A stretch of 50,942 nt of DNA from JAAFKA01 sp043748455 (GTDB taxonomy: Bacteria; Bacteroidota; Bacteroidia; Cytophagales; Thermoflexibacteraceae): assembly GCA_043748455.1 (NCBI GenBank), contig JAYTNF010000007.1:1-50942 (forward strand), given 5' to 3'. Numbering within the stretch: the first letter of the stretch is position 1; every line of letters begins with the position of its first letter. The translations under genes were made by a program, and so were the position numbers. Shown here piece by piece: positions 40,480-49,865 of this stretch. The notes beneath the pieces were generated by a model that made no database searches, was not told the DNA's origin, and was given only the letters and a program-made list of their open reading frames with translations.

Positions 40480-41201
40480 TTGATATTCCAATTTATTGAA
40501 GTTGGCAAAATATTAGTAGAAATATTAAAATCATATTTAGAAATTGCATTTAGGCTATTTTTAAGTTTATCCAAATTCAGGATATTTCCAATATTTTCGA
40601 GAACTGAACCTAAAAAAGCCCTTACTCTTGGTGGATATTTTAGGGCATAATCTACTAACAAACTAAGTTCATCAGCCACCAAATTTTGGAGCTTGAAACT
40701 TAATAATTTAATAGCTGATTTTATATCTAAATCTGGAATTTGTTTAAAACCTTTAAATACATCTAAAATTTCTAATAAATAATAATTATCATTCGTTACA
40801 TCAACATAACTTTTTACAGGCGTAGCTTTGATAGTACCAACGCTAATAAATATTTTTTTATCACGACTTGCTATTAAAATAGTTGCAGGAATTTGTGTCG
40901 TAAAACCGAGTTTGTTGTATAAACTTAAACCTGTTATGTAGGCTATGCGTTTGCCATTAGAAAATAAATAGGTTTTCAATAACTCATTTTCACTTGGTTT
41001 TAACTCACCAAACACAGTTTGTTTGGGTTTATAAAAAACTCCCTTAGATATTTTTTTGATAATTCCTTTTTTTGTTAATCTTTCTAAGGCTTTTGCAGCA
41101 GCAACATATTCATCAGATAGTATTGAAAGGTCTTGATAGCCAAAAGTTATTCCTGTTGGAATTGCTTGAATTTGAGTTTCTATTTTTTGAGATACTTTCA
41201 T
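40476..41201 (-). CDS. AbiEi-like antitoxin (DUF6088 family)
   Basis: The 241-residue protein has an N-terminal winged helix (about 1-60, VAAAKALERLTKKGIIKKISKGVFY) followed by the antitoxin core (SNGKRIAYITGLSLYNKLGFTTQIP). It pairs with the nucleotidyltransferase gene that it overlaps by 4 bases. Proteins of this kind repress their own promoter by binding inverted repeats and neutralise the toxin without a tight complex (type IV). A good promoter sits 22 bases upstream. Confidence 0.9.
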   Translation of the reverse strand: MKVSQKIETQIQAIPTGITFGYQDLSILSDEYVAAAKALERLTKKGIIKKISKGVFYKPKQTVFGELKPSENELLKTYLFSNGKRIAYITGLSLYNKLGFTTQIPATILIASRDKKIFISVGTIKATPVKSYVDVTNDNYYLLEILDVFKGFKQIPDLDIKSAIKLLSFKLQNLVADELSLLVDYALKYPPRVRAFLGSVLENIGNILNLDKLKNSLNAISKYDFNISTNILPTSINWNIK

Positions 41202-41222
41202 GACATTTAAAATTTAATCATG

Positions 41223-41253
41223 CAAAGATAGTGTGATATTAATAAAAAGTCAA
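41223..41253 (-). promoter_or_regulatory. Promoter of the AbiE-type operon
   Basis: On the minus strand TTG (41251-41253) and TATCTTTG (41223-41230) are 20 bases apart. The message would start about 15 bases before the antitoxin gene. Confidence 0.7.
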
Positions 41254-41316
41254 GTAAATCAAGCTGTTTATTTGACAATAAATATTTTCTATTTCTGAAA
41301 TTAACAAAAAATAGCA

Positions 41317-42546
41317 TCATAACCCTATAATTTTCAAATAATTATCTCTTTCTTGCATATAACTAAAATTAGTTTTTATATGGTTTTGCAATAATTTTCC
41401 TTTTTGTTTTAATATTTCAGGTTTGCAATACCAAAAATTTTCTATTGTTGTTATACAATCTTGCAAATTGTTTGATTGAAAAATAAAAGCATGATTTTCG
41501 TCTAAAACATCAGTCATACCGCCAGCATTTGAGGCAATAAAAGGAACTCCAACCGCAGCAGCTTCTAACAAAACATTAGGCATTCCGTCATAAAAAGAGG
41601 GAATTGCAATGGCATCACAAGCCAAATAATAAGGCAATAAATCAAACCTTGCCATAAAAAGAATGTGTGTATAACTAAATTTTTGCGTATTATTTGTTAA
41701 GCTATCTTGCTTGTTAGCTTGTATATTATTGCTTAAATTGTCTAAAAAAGTTTGTGTTTCATTTTCCATTTCTCCAACAATAAGCAAATGTGTTTGGTTT
41801 GCAAAACTTGTTTTTTGTAAAGCCTCCATAAAGAAAAGTACACCTTTCTTTGCTTTTAATTGTCCAAAAATTCCAATAATACGAATTTCTTGATGAGGAT
41901 TTTCTATGTGATTTTCCTGTATTTGTTTAATTATTTTCAAACGTAAATTTGTAGCTTTTTGCACATCAGAAAGTAAAGGTTTCCATTCATTAATATTTAT
42001 TCCATTTGGCGTAAAAACAACCTTTGTGTTTGGATATAATTTTGCAACTTTTTCAGTTTTTTCTTTCGTAACACATGCAATACAATTAGCTTTATTGAGT
42101 GCAAAATTCAATACTTCACGTTTTTTAGGCGAAAAAATGGCTGTATCAAAATCATTGCCACGCAACAACACAATCAAGGGAACTGACAACCAAGCCGCAA
42201 AAATAGGGGCAGCAGTCATCGCCAAATAACCTCCAAAACAAACAATGTGTGTTACTTTTTGCAAACTATTTTGGTGTAGATTTCTTTGCAATTCCTCAAT
42301 TTTATTCCATAATAAATTTAGACTATGACTTTCATCTATTGGAGTTTCAGAATTTTGTGCAAGCCCAAAATGTAAATTTGTCCCATTTTGCACAATTTCC
42401 TGCTTAGTATTTGTGCTATTTGTAAAGTGAATGACGTGAATTGTGATGCCTGCCTGCCGCAAATGATATACAATTCTGTCGCAAGACTGTGCCATTCCAC
42501 CTGTACGAGGAAAATAATTTTCTGTAAGCCAAATGATATTGTGCAT
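41317..42546 (-). CDS. Glycosyltransferase family 4
   Basis: The 409-residue protein is a GT-B enzyme. The N-domain has YFPRTGGMAQSCDRIVYHL and HIVCFGGYLAM, and the C-domain has IGIFGQLKAKKGVLFFMEAL and the donor-binding EX7E-type block IPSFYDGMPNVLLEAAAVGVPFIAS. It transfers a sugar from a nucleotide sugar to an envelope or storage glycan; donor and acceptor cannot be told. It is the last gene of a codirectional run with the USP (3 bases between them) and the hydrolase, which may form one transcript. Confidence 0.92.
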   Translation of the reverse strand: MHNIIWLTENYFPRTGGMAQSCDRIVYHLRQAGITIHVIHFTNSTNTKQEIVQNGTNLHFGLAQNSETPIDESHSLNLLWNKIEELQRNLHQNSLQKVTHIVCFGGYLAMTAAPIFAAWLSVPLIVLLRGNDFDTAIFSPKKREVLNFALNKANCIACVTKEKTEKVAKLYPNTKVVFTPNGININEWKPLLSDVQKATNLRLKIIKQIQENHIENPHQEIRIIGIFGQLKAKKGVLFFMEALQKTSFANQTHLLIVGEMENETQTFLDNLSNNIQANKQDSLTNNTQKFSYTHILFMARFDLLPYYLACDAIAIPSFYDGMPNVLLEAAAVGVPFIASNAGGMTDVLDENHAFIFQSNNLQDCITTIENFWYCKPEILKQKGKLLQNHIKTNFSYMQERDNYLKIIGL

Positions 42547-42549
42547 AAG

Positions 42550-43392
42550 TTATATTGTGCTGTGGTTATGCAACACTAAAACAGGTGTAGTAGTGGAATA
42601 AACCATTTGTTGGGTAGTGCTGATACCAAATAGTTTTTCAAAAAAATCTTTTTTGCGTGTAACCATAACCAACATATCTTGATTATTTTCTTGTGAAATA
42701 TAATAACGTAAACCTGCCTGAATTTCATCTGCAATAACGACTTTAAAAGAACAAGGAATTTCATTACCTACCCATTTTCTTACTTTTTTGAGTTGCAATT
42801 CTTCATTTTCTTCATTCTTTTGCTCATCTCTCAAACGTATGGTAACAATATTCAAATTACTTTGAAAATAAGTTGCAAGTTTTGTCAGTGGTATAAAAAC
42901 TTCGGGCAAATAATCTTTTTTAGTGTCTATTGCCAAAGTAAGTTGTTGCAAAGAACGAAATTTAGCAGCTTTTGGCACAACAAGCACAGGAATTTTCACC
43001 GTTTCTAATACTTTTGTGGTATGACTTCCTACCCAAAAATTTTCTACGGTTTCCAATTCTTTCATACCAAGCCAAGCCATATTAATAGAACGTAAACCTT
43101 TCATGCCCATAATAATTGTGGCAAAAGTTTTTTCTTTTAATAAATTTGTCAAAACTTCTATAAAATCACCAACTATTGCTACACTTGTCATATTAATAAC
43201 TTGTGTAGTGTGTTGCATGATTTCATGCTGTAATTGTGCTAATTGTTCTGCTATTTTTGGCTCATTTTGCTTATCTGTATAGGTGTGCAAAATTGTAATA
43301 TCAGACTTTGTATGTTTTGCAAGTGCCACAGCATATTGCAAAGCACTAAAAGCAGTTTCAGAAAAATCAGTAGGAACAAGAAAATGTTGCAT
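42550..43392 (-). CDS. Universal stress protein with two UspA domains
   Basis: The 280-residue protein contains two tandem UspA folds, about 1-140 (MQHFLVPTDFSETAFSALQYAVALAKHTKSDITILHTY) and 150-280 (ending TTTPVLVLHNHS). Only the first domain has a partial glycine motif (GMKGLRSINMAWLG), so nucleotide binding is uncertain. Tandem USPs respond to energy or stress states in the cytoplasm. It lies between the hydrolase and the glycosyltransferase genes. Confidence 0.9.
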   Translation of the reverse strand: MQHFLVPTDFSETAFSALQYAVALAKHTKSDITILHTYTDKQNEPKIAEQLAQLQHEIMQHTTQVINMTSVAIVGDFIEVLTNLLKEKTFATIIMGMKGLRSINMAWLGMKELETVENFWVGSHTTKVLETVKIPVLVVPKAAKFRSLQQLTLAIDTKKDYLPEVFIPLTKLATYFQSNLNIVTIRLRDEQKNEENEELQLKKVRKWVGNEIPCSFKVVIADEIQAGLRYYISQENNQDMLVMVTRKKDFFEKLFGISTTQQMVYSTTTPVLVLHNHSTI

Positions 43393-43426
43393 GGTTAAAG
43401 TAAAATTAGTAATTATTTTTTCGTAG

Positions 43427-44206
43427 TTATTTAATTAAGCCCATCAATGTTTCTAAAAATGCTTGTGGTTGTTCTGCTTGCACCCAATGCCCTGCATTGG
43501 CTACGGTTTTCAGTTGTATTTTTGGAAATAATAATTGCAAGGCTGGAATTTCTCTGTCAATAATATAATCAGACTTGGCACCACGAATAAAATAAGTTGG
43601 TTTTGACATCGGTTGTTTAAAATTGATTGCTTGCAATACGTTTTGATATTGTTCTGTCAATATTTTTAAGTTCATTCGCCATGCAAAATTATTATTTTCG
43701 TCTTTGTATAAATTTTTCAATAGAAATTGCCTTGTGCCAAAATCAGGCTCAAACTGTGCTAATAAGGTGTCGGCTTCTGTCCGATTTACTAAATTTTGCA
43801 AATGAATGGCATTTAAACCGTCTAAAATTTGCAAATGATTTCCAATATATAACTTAGGCGAAATATCAACAACAACCATTTTAGAAAATAATTGCGGATA
43901 TTTGGCTGAAAATTGCATCACTGTTTTACCACCCATTGAATGTCCAATAATAATAGGGTTTTTAATTTCATGACTTTCAATAAACTCTTTTAAGTCTTCT
44001 GCCATCGTTTCATAATTGTGAATCGTTGTCCATTCACTACGTCCATGATTTCGCTGGTCAATTAAAAATATGCGAAAATTAGTAGCCAACTGTTTTGAAA
44101 CAGTGAGCCAATTATCGCAAGAACCCAAAAATCCGTGCAAAATAATCATGGTTTCTGCTTCGAGATTTTGCGTTTCGTTAATTTCACGATAGAATAAATT
44201 TGTCAT
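43427..44206 (-). CDS. Alpha/beta hydrolase, YbfF-like esterase
   Basis: The 259-residue protein has the hydrolase fold with the oxyanion region HGFLGSCDNW, the nucleophile elbow GHSMGGK (Ser90) and the catalytic His in NAGHWVQAE (His240). The pattern DQRNHGRS is typical of the YbfF group, which hydrolyses short acyl esters or acyl-CoA. It is cytoplasmic, the first gene of the leftward run with the USP and glycosyltransferase. Confidence 0.92.
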   Translation of the reverse strand: MTNLFYREINETQNLEAETMIILHGFLGSCDNWLTVSKQLATNFRIFLIDQRNHGRSEWTTIHNYETMAEDLKEFIESHEIKNPIIIGHSMGGKTVMQFSAKYPQLFSKMVVVDISPKLYIGNHLQILDGLNAIHLQNLVNRTEADTLLAQFEPDFGTRQFLLKNLYKDENNNFAWRMNLKILTEQYQNVLQAINFKQPMSKPTYFIRGAKSDYIIDREIPALQLLFPKIQLKTVANAGHWVQAEQPQAFLETLMGLIK

Positions 44207-44349
44207 AAAATTGCAGTAAATAAATATGAAAAGTAAATATGAAATATTATTTATGAAATATGAAATATGACCTAAAAAATATTATGAATTATGAATTATG
44301 AAATAGTTTTTTAACTTTGGTATTTCATATTTCATATTTCAAAATATTT

Positions 44350-45051
44350 ATGTTAAAACAACTTCCTAATGCCCTTACTTCCTGCAATTTACTTTGTGGT
44401 TGTTTGGGAATTATTCAATGTTTTGGAGGAAATCTCCAAACTGCAACTATTTTTATTTTAGTTGCCGCAGTCTTTGATTTTTTTGATGGTTTTGTTGCAA
44501 GAGCCGTAAAAGCCAACAGTGCAATGGGCAAAGAATTAGATTCTTTGGCAGACTGTGTAAGTTTTGGAGCTTTGCCTGCTTTTATGTTGTATCAGTTGAT
44601 GTTGAAAACCACAAATTTACAAGCTGTTGGTACTTGGGTGGCTTATGGTGCTTTGTTAATTGCAGTATTTTCAGCTTTAAGATTAGCAAAATTCAATATT
44701 GATACACGTCAGTCTGATTCTTTTATTGGCGTGCCGACTCCTGCAAATGCGATGTTGATAGGTTCTTTTCCTTATTTAATTTCACAACAAACTTTTTTTG
44801 AGCCATTTTTAACTAATATTTATGTTTTGCTTGGCATTGCAGTTGTGATGTCTTATTTAATGATGGCAGAATTACCATTAATTGCTTTAAAATTTAAAGA
44901 TTTTTCTTGGGCAAAAAATCAATATATTTATATTTTGGTGGCAAGTTCCGTTGTGTTAATTGCTGTTTTGCAATTTAGTGCAGTGCCTATAATTATGGTT
45001 TTGTATATTCTTTTGTCTGTGATAAAAAATATGAAATCTCTAAAAAGCTAA
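44350..45051 (+). CDS. pssA: CDP-diacylglycerol-serine O-phosphatidyltransferase
   Basis: The 233-residue membrane protein has the CDP-alcohol phosphotransferase motif DGxxARx8GxxxDxxxD (Asp46-Gly47, Ala50-Arg51, Gly60, Asp64, Asp68). The start MLKQLPNALTSCNLLCGCLGI is typical of the bacterial PssA family, and six or so membrane helices follow. It makes phosphatidylserine from CDP-diacylglycerol for phosphatidylethanolamine synthesis. The ATG at 44350 gives the family start. The decarboxylase gene is not adjacent. Confidence 0.92.
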   Translation: MLKQLPNALTSCNLLCGCLGIIQCFGGNLQTATIFILVAAVFDFFDGFVARAVKANSAMGKELDSLADCVSFGALPAFMLYQLMLKTTNLQAVGTWVAYGALLIAVFSALRLAKFNIDTRQSDSFIGVPTPANAMLIGSFPYLISQQTFFEPFLTNIYVLLGIAVVMSYLMMAELPLIALKFKDFSWAKNQYIYILVASSVVLIAVLQFSAVPIIMVLYILLSVIKNMKSLKS

Positions 45052-45080
45052 TGTTTATTGAATCGTAGATTTAATATTGA

Positions 45081-45209
45081 AATGCAATTTTAGAAAAATC
45101 GGGTATTTTAGAAAATATTGTAATACAACAACACACTCTTCAAACATTAGAATTAGCAGAATTAAAAAAGTTTGTTGAAGAACTGAAAAGACATTATGTA
45201 GAAGATTAA
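45081..45209 (+). pseudogene. Short 3' gene fragment
   Basis: A 42-codon open stretch without a start codon ends LQTLELAELKKFVEELKRHYVED. The helical, charged end looks like the C-terminus of a small cytoplasmic protein, perhaps an antitoxin. It fits no neighbouring gene. Confidence 0.35.
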
Positions 45210-45243
45210 TTTTCAATATTTTTACAACTACTAAAAAAACGAT

Positions 45244-46623
45244 ATGCAATTATCACCTATTCATCAGCTTATATACTTATTGGGTAATTCCTTAGCACAA
45301 CTAAATTGTGCCATTACACCAGCAGAAACCGAGAAAATAGGTATTTTTATTTTTTTGGCAATGGAAGGAAGCCAGCGAAAGTTTCATAATAGCAACCATG
45401 TTTTGGATATTTGTAAAGACATGACTCCTTTGCAAACTTTGTCAGGCTTGTTTCATGATGTGGTTTATTACCAAATTGATGGTAGTTTTCCTCCAAATAG
45501 TGAAATATTGTTATTACCATTTGTGGAAGTGAAAAGTGAAGGCATTTTTATTCGCAAAGACATTGCAAAACATCAAATATTTGATAGTTGTTTGACTATT
45601 TTTGGTTTTCAACAAGGGCAAAAATTAGAAAATTTTGGTGGGCAAAACGAATTTCTTAGTGCTTTATTAGGTGCTTTGCTACTCGACAGCCATGTCAATA
45701 ACCATGTGAATATCAAGTTATTAGCAGCTTTTTTTGTTTGTATTGAAGCTACAATTCCATTCCGAAAACCAAATTCACAAAACCAAACCTCACACCAAAG
45801 TTCTTATCAAAAAGCTGAAAAAAATCTACAAATTTTGGCACAAGAATATGATTTTGAATTGACAGAAACAGAAATAGATGAAATTATTAAACAAGCAGTA
45901 GGTTTGGCTAATCGTGATGTTGCTAATTTTGCGGCAGCTGATGTTGGCAAGTTTTTAGATGGAACTTGGACTTTATTGCCAGAAAGTCATGCACAACTTT
46001 GGTATGGAGGTGTATATTCTGTGCAAAGTTACAGAACTGCATTAAGTAAAATGGAGTATTTTTTAAACATTTTACAACCCGAAGTAATTTTTGAACAATA
46101 TAAAGGTTTTCCTGATGACATAACTTTTAAAAAATTAGTGGCACAAGCAACAAAAAATATTGCTATTAGTCGGCAATATATTGGTGTGAAATTATTGCCG
46201 ATTGCCATTATTGAAGCCGCAGCATTATTGACAGGTGGCGATGTGCCTCTTTCATTTTTTATGGGAGATGTGCGTATGCATGAGCAGGATATTAAACGTG
46301 CAGAAGATTTTTTGCCACAACTTCTTGATATTCACAAAGATATAGATTATGATGTTTATCGTTTGCTCGAATTTGGGCGTACAACAGCCACAAGTTTTGA
46401 CTTGCAAAATTCACCTTTGGCATCTTTTATTTATAAAAAAGTGGGTAAAAATGCTTGTACTGAAATGTTAGAAATAGCTAAGTCTTTTTTCGCACAACAA
46501 ATTTCACCACAACAATTTTTGCAAAAAATTAGTAATTACGAAGTCAGTAATGACATTATTATGGCTTGTGCAAAAATTGCAGAAACAAGGACAGAAAAAC
46601 TATTTGGCTTGATAATTTATTAG
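45244..46623 (+). CDS. Unknown protein with HD-like N-terminal domain
   Basis: In this 459-residue protein His48, His52 and the doublet His71-Asp72 (RKFHNSNHVLDI...LSGLFHDVVYY) resemble the metal-binding residues of HD-domain phosphohydrolases. A later Asp (LANRDVANF, about residue 225) could complete the site. A Gln/Asn/Ser-rich linker occurs around 178-190. The C-terminal 200 residues are helical with no known match. Substrates of HD proteins are often nucleotides or phosphates. It stands alone before PBP2. Confidence 0.65.
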   Translation: MQLSPIHQLIYLLGNSLAQLNCAITPAETEKIGIFIFLAMEGSQRKFHNSNHVLDICKDMTPLQTLSGLFHDVVYYQIDGSFPPNSEILLLPFVEVKSEGIFIRKDIAKHQIFDSCLTIFGFQQGQKLENFGGQNEFLSALLGALLLDSHVNNHVNIKLLAAFFVCIEATIPFRKPNSQNQTSHQSSYQKAEKNLQILAQEYDFELTETEIDEIIKQAVGLANRDVANFAAADVGKFLDGTWTLLPESHAQLWYGGVYSVQSYRTALSKMEYFLNILQPEVIFEQYKGFPDDITFKKLVAQATKNIAISRQYIGVKLLPIAIIEAAALLTGGDVPLSFFMGDVRMHEQDIKRAEDFLPQLLDIHKDIDYDVYRLLEFGRTTATSFDLQNSPLASFIYKKVGKNACTEMLEIAKSFFAQQISPQQFLQKISNYEVSNDIIMACAKIAETRTEKLFGLIIY

Positions 46624-46748
46624 ACTCATTGCAAAAATCTTTGTCATTTTTAGCAAAACAAATCAAAGATACAAAGAATTGCGACTTTATACTTAGTTAA
46701 AAATAATCATAAAAAAAAGTGTTAAAATCCTAATTAAACATAATTTTA

Positions 46749-46782
46749 TTGTAATTTTGGCTTAATATTTTCATTAACTTTG
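46749..46782 (+). promoter_or_regulatory. Candidate promoter of the PBP2 gene
   Basis: TAACTTTG at 46775-46782 fits the -7 box. TTG occurs 23 bases (46749-46751) or 15 bases (46757-46759) upstream, neither ideal. Confidence 0.4.
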
Positions 46783-46852
46783 TTAATATCTAAGATAGTT
46801 TGTTAAATTAAACAAATGTCAAATTCAGTAAACGTCAAAACAGTAACTAACA

Positions 46853-48877
46853 GTGATTTCGAGCAGAAGAATCGTCATACAACTATCAATTTTGTTCATG
46901 GCTATTGTCTTTATTACTAAACTTTTTTTTATTCAAGTTACCAATACAGATTATAAATTAGCCGCACAAAATAATGCAATTCTGAGGCAAATAGAACGTC
47001 CTTTGAGAGGTATGATTTATGACCGAAAAGGAAAGTTGATTGTTGCCAACATGCCTGTTTTTGAAATCATGATTATTCCCAAAAAATTTCGCCTTTTGCC
47101 AGCAGATACTTTGCGTTTTTGTCAAGATTTTGGAATCACAAAGGCTGAACTTCTTGACCTTTATATAAAGGCTCGTGTTGCAAGTTCACAACCTATTTTG
47201 GCAATATTTAAACAACAAATAAAACCCGTTTTATTTATCAAACATATTTTGCCTGAACAATTTGCCCTTTTACAAGACAAACTTAATAATTATACGGGGA
47301 TTTATGCAGAAGTGCGAAGTGTGCGTAATTATCCACACAATAACATGGCAAATGCCTTAGGATATGTCAAAGAAGTAGATAAAAAAGTTTTAGATAGAGA
47401 TTCATCAAAGTATTATCAACAAAGTGATTTGATTGGGAAAACAGGTATGGAAGCCACCTACGAAAAAGAATTGCGAGGTGGACGAGGTACAAAATACTTG
47501 ATGGTAAATGTTCACAATGTGGTTAAAGGCTCTTTTCAAAACGGAAAGTTTGACACCTTGCCAAAAGTTGGTGAAGAATTGGTTTCGTCTATTGATTTGG
47601 AATTGCAACAATATGGTGAAATGTTGATGGGCAATAAAATTGGTAGTGTTGTTGCGATAGAACCTTCAACAGGTGAGATTTTAAGTTTAATTTCAGCACC
47701 TTCTTATGACCCAAATTTATTGACAGGTAGTGGCAAAGAAGTTTCACAACATTATGCAGAATTGGTTGATAATGAATACAAACCACTATTTAATCGTCCT
47801 ACTATGGCTTTGTATCCACCAGGTTCTGTTATTAAATTAGTGCAATGCCTAATAGGTTTGCAAGAAGGAGTTATAGATTCTGTTAATACCAGTATTCCAT
47901 GTGTGCAAGATGTGGTAAAATGCCATAATCACAAATCGCCATTAGATGTGAAAGGCTCTATTCAGCACTCGTGTAATCCGTTTTATTATCGTGTTTTTAA
48001 TCGCATTATTCGCCGCAATGAATCAGAGATAAATTCAGAAGATACCCGAATTGGTTTAGCAAATTGGCACAAACACATGACAAGTTTTGGCTTAGGTCAT
48101 AAATTGAATACAGATTTGGATAACGAAAAAGGAGGCAACATTCCATCAGTTGCTTATTATGATAGAAGATTTAAGAATCAAAAGTGGCGTTTTGGTAATA
48201 TTTATTCTCTAAGTATTGGACAAGGAGAAATGGGTGTAATACCGTTGCAGATGGCAAATATAGCTGCAATTTTGGCTAATCGTGGATATTACTACACCCC
48301 ACATATCATAAAATCTGTTGGGAAAGGAACCGAAATTAATCCAAGATTTAGAGAAAAACACCAAACAACGGTAGTTCCTGCACATTTTAATACTGTTGTT
48401 GATGCAATGGAAGATGTGGTTAAAGCTGGAACTGCCCGCAAAGCATTTATCAAAGATATTTCAATTTGTGGCAAAACAGGCACTGCACAAAATCCACATG
48501 GCGAAGACCATTCTGTGTTTTTGGCTTTTGCACCACGTAATAATCCTAAAATTGCGATTGCAGTTTATGTTGAAAATGCAGGTTTTGGTGGTGTTTGGGC
48601 AGCACCGATTGCAAGTTTGATGATAGAAAAATATTTGCGAGGTTATATTGCAGATGAAAAACGCAGAGCTATGGAAAAGGAAGTAGCAGCTAAAAACTTT
48701 ATGCAAATTTTTGATAAGAAAAAAGCAAAAGAAGCTACTGAGAAAGCATCTCAAAAAATTAAACCAAAAACAAAAGAAACCGAAAAACAAGCTAATAATT
48801 CACCTAAAAACCCTTCGCAAAATGATGCAAAAAAAGGAGATGTTTTGGTATTGACAAAAGCACATAAGAAGAAATAA
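46853..48877 (+). CDS. mrdA: Penicillin-binding protein 2 (PBP2, elongasome transpeptidase)
   Basis: The 674-residue protein has one N-terminal membrane helix, a pedestal domain (RGMIYDRKGKLIVANMPVFE) and a transpeptidase domain with SxxK at Ser325-Lys328 (PPGSVIK), SxN at 373-375 (SCN) and KTG at 541-543. It crosslinks peptidoglycan during side-wall growth with RodA and MreC. The C-terminal 60 residues are a Lys-rich tail, longer than in many relatives. The only usual start is GTG at 46853, two codons after an in-frame stop. The common mreBCD-rodA neighbours are not in the window. Confidence 0.95.
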   Translation: MISSRRIVIQLSILFMAIVFITKLFFIQVTNTDYKLAAQNNAILRQIERPLRGMIYDRKGKLIVANMPVFEIMIIPKKFRLLPADTLRFCQDFGITKAELLDLYIKARVASSQPILAIFKQQIKPVLFIKHILPEQFALLQDKLNNYTGIYAEVRSVRNYPHNNMANALGYVKEVDKKVLDRDSSKYYQQSDLIGKTGMEATYEKELRGGRGTKYLMVNVHNVVKGSFQNGKFDTLPKVGEELVSSIDLELQQYGEMLMGNKIGSVVAIEPSTGEILSLISAPSYDPNLLTGSGKEVSQHYAELVDNEYKPLFNRPTMALYPPGSVIKLVQCLIGLQEGVIDSVNTSIPCVQDVVKCHNHKSPLDVKGSIQHSCNPFYYRVFNRIIRRNESEINSEDTRIGLANWHKHMTSFGLGHKLNTDLDNEKGGNIPSVAYYDRRFKNQKWRFGNIYSLSIGQGEMGVIPLQMANIAAILANRGYYYTPHIIKSVGKGTEINPRFREKHQTTVVPAHFNTVVDAMEDVVKAGTARKAFIKDISICGKTGTAQNPHGEDHSVFLAFAPRNNPKIAIAVYVENAGFGGVWAAPIASLMIEKYLRGYIADEKRRAMEKEVAAKNFMQIFDKKKAKEATEKASQKIKPKTKETEKQANNSPKNPSQNDAKKGDVLVLTKAHKKK

Positions 48878-48884
48878 GGACTTT

Positions 48885-49805
48885 TTAAAATAAACTTTGT
48901 TGAATATTTGTACTATAAAAGTGTGGTAATTTCAAATTTGCTTGACATTTTTTATTCAGTTGCTCAATCCAATAAGCAGCCATTTCAGGTGCTTTTACGC
49001 CACTTGGCTCATGAATGAATAAGTATGCTTTACGCAAACCTAACTTTTGCCATACTGCAATTTGTTCAATCCACGCATCTGTTCTTTCAAAATCAGTTTG
49101 GTGCAAGCCATTTCCTACAAAACGCAAAACCAAAGTATCTGTTGTAAGATGCTGGTGCAAAACATCTCTACGACCTGCAACATCACAAATTACAGTAGCT
49201 ATATTGTGGTTTTCAAGCAGTTGCGTAGCATTTTTAAAAGCTAAATTTTCATTTTGAAACCATGCTTCGTGCCTAAATTCAATAGCAAAAGGAAAGTTTT
49301 TTGGTAATAATTTGATAAAGTTTTCTAACAATGAAAAATTTTGTGGCGAAAAATAGGGCGGTAATTGCATAAAAACAATCCCTAACAAAGATTCTAAACC
49401 TGATACTTGTCTCAAAAAATTATCTGTCAATCGTTGTGCTTCATGACCAACTAATTTATATTCATGAGTAATGCTTTGCAATAATTTAGGACAAAACCGA
49501 AAACTTATATCACTTTGCTCTTTCCATTTAGCAATAGTTTGGTCATTTGGGGTTTGATAATGGGTTGTGTTGAGTTCAATGGTATTAAATTGGCGTGTGT
49601 AATGGTATAAATATTGCTTTTCAGAAATGTTTTTAGGATAAATAGTACCTGTCCATTGTTTACAAGCCCAAATTGGACAACCTACAAAAAAATCTGTTTT
49701 TGTTTCAGTCTTAGGCAATTTTTGCAATAATTCGATAGTAGCTTTTGGAGTTTGAGGCATACTAAAATCTATATTACTAATATCGGGCAGTTTTCCAAAT
49801 TCCAT
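48885..49805 (-). CDS. DUF72 family protein (YecE-like)
   Basis: The roughly 306-residue protein has the DUF72 TIM-barrel-like features VGCPIWACKQWTGTIYP, YHYTRQFNTIELNTTHYQTPN, LLGIVFMQLPPYFSP, FAIEFRHEAWF and LRFVGNG. The biochemical role is not established. The ATG at 49805 gives the common MEFGK start; one at 49811 is an alternative. It is convergent with the PBP2 gene, with seven bases between them. Confidence 0.93.
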   Translation of the reverse strand: MEFGKLPDISNIDFSMPQTPKATIELLQKLPKTETKTDFFVGCPIWACKQWTGTIYPKNISEKQYLYHYTRQFNTIELNTTHYQTPNDQTIAKWKEQSDISFRFCPKLLQSITHEYKLVGHEAQRLTDNFLRQVSGLESLLGIVFMQLPPYFSPQNFSLLENFIKLLPKNFPFAIEFRHEAWFQNENLAFKNATQLLENHNIATVICDVAGRRDVLHQHLTTDTLVLRFVGNGLHQTDFERTDAWIEQIAVWQKLGLRKAYLFIHEPSGVKAPEMAAYWIEQLNKKCQANLKLPHFYSTNIQQSLF

Positions 49806-49865
49806 GAACATTTACAGTATTTAAAACTTATTGGGTATTGACATTTTAATTGGTCATTATCAAAA

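Noticed and set aside
44207..44349. Tandem repeat array of GAAATAT units before pssA
   Set aside because: The units are irregular and simple AT-rich sequence explains them; no fixed period can be shown.
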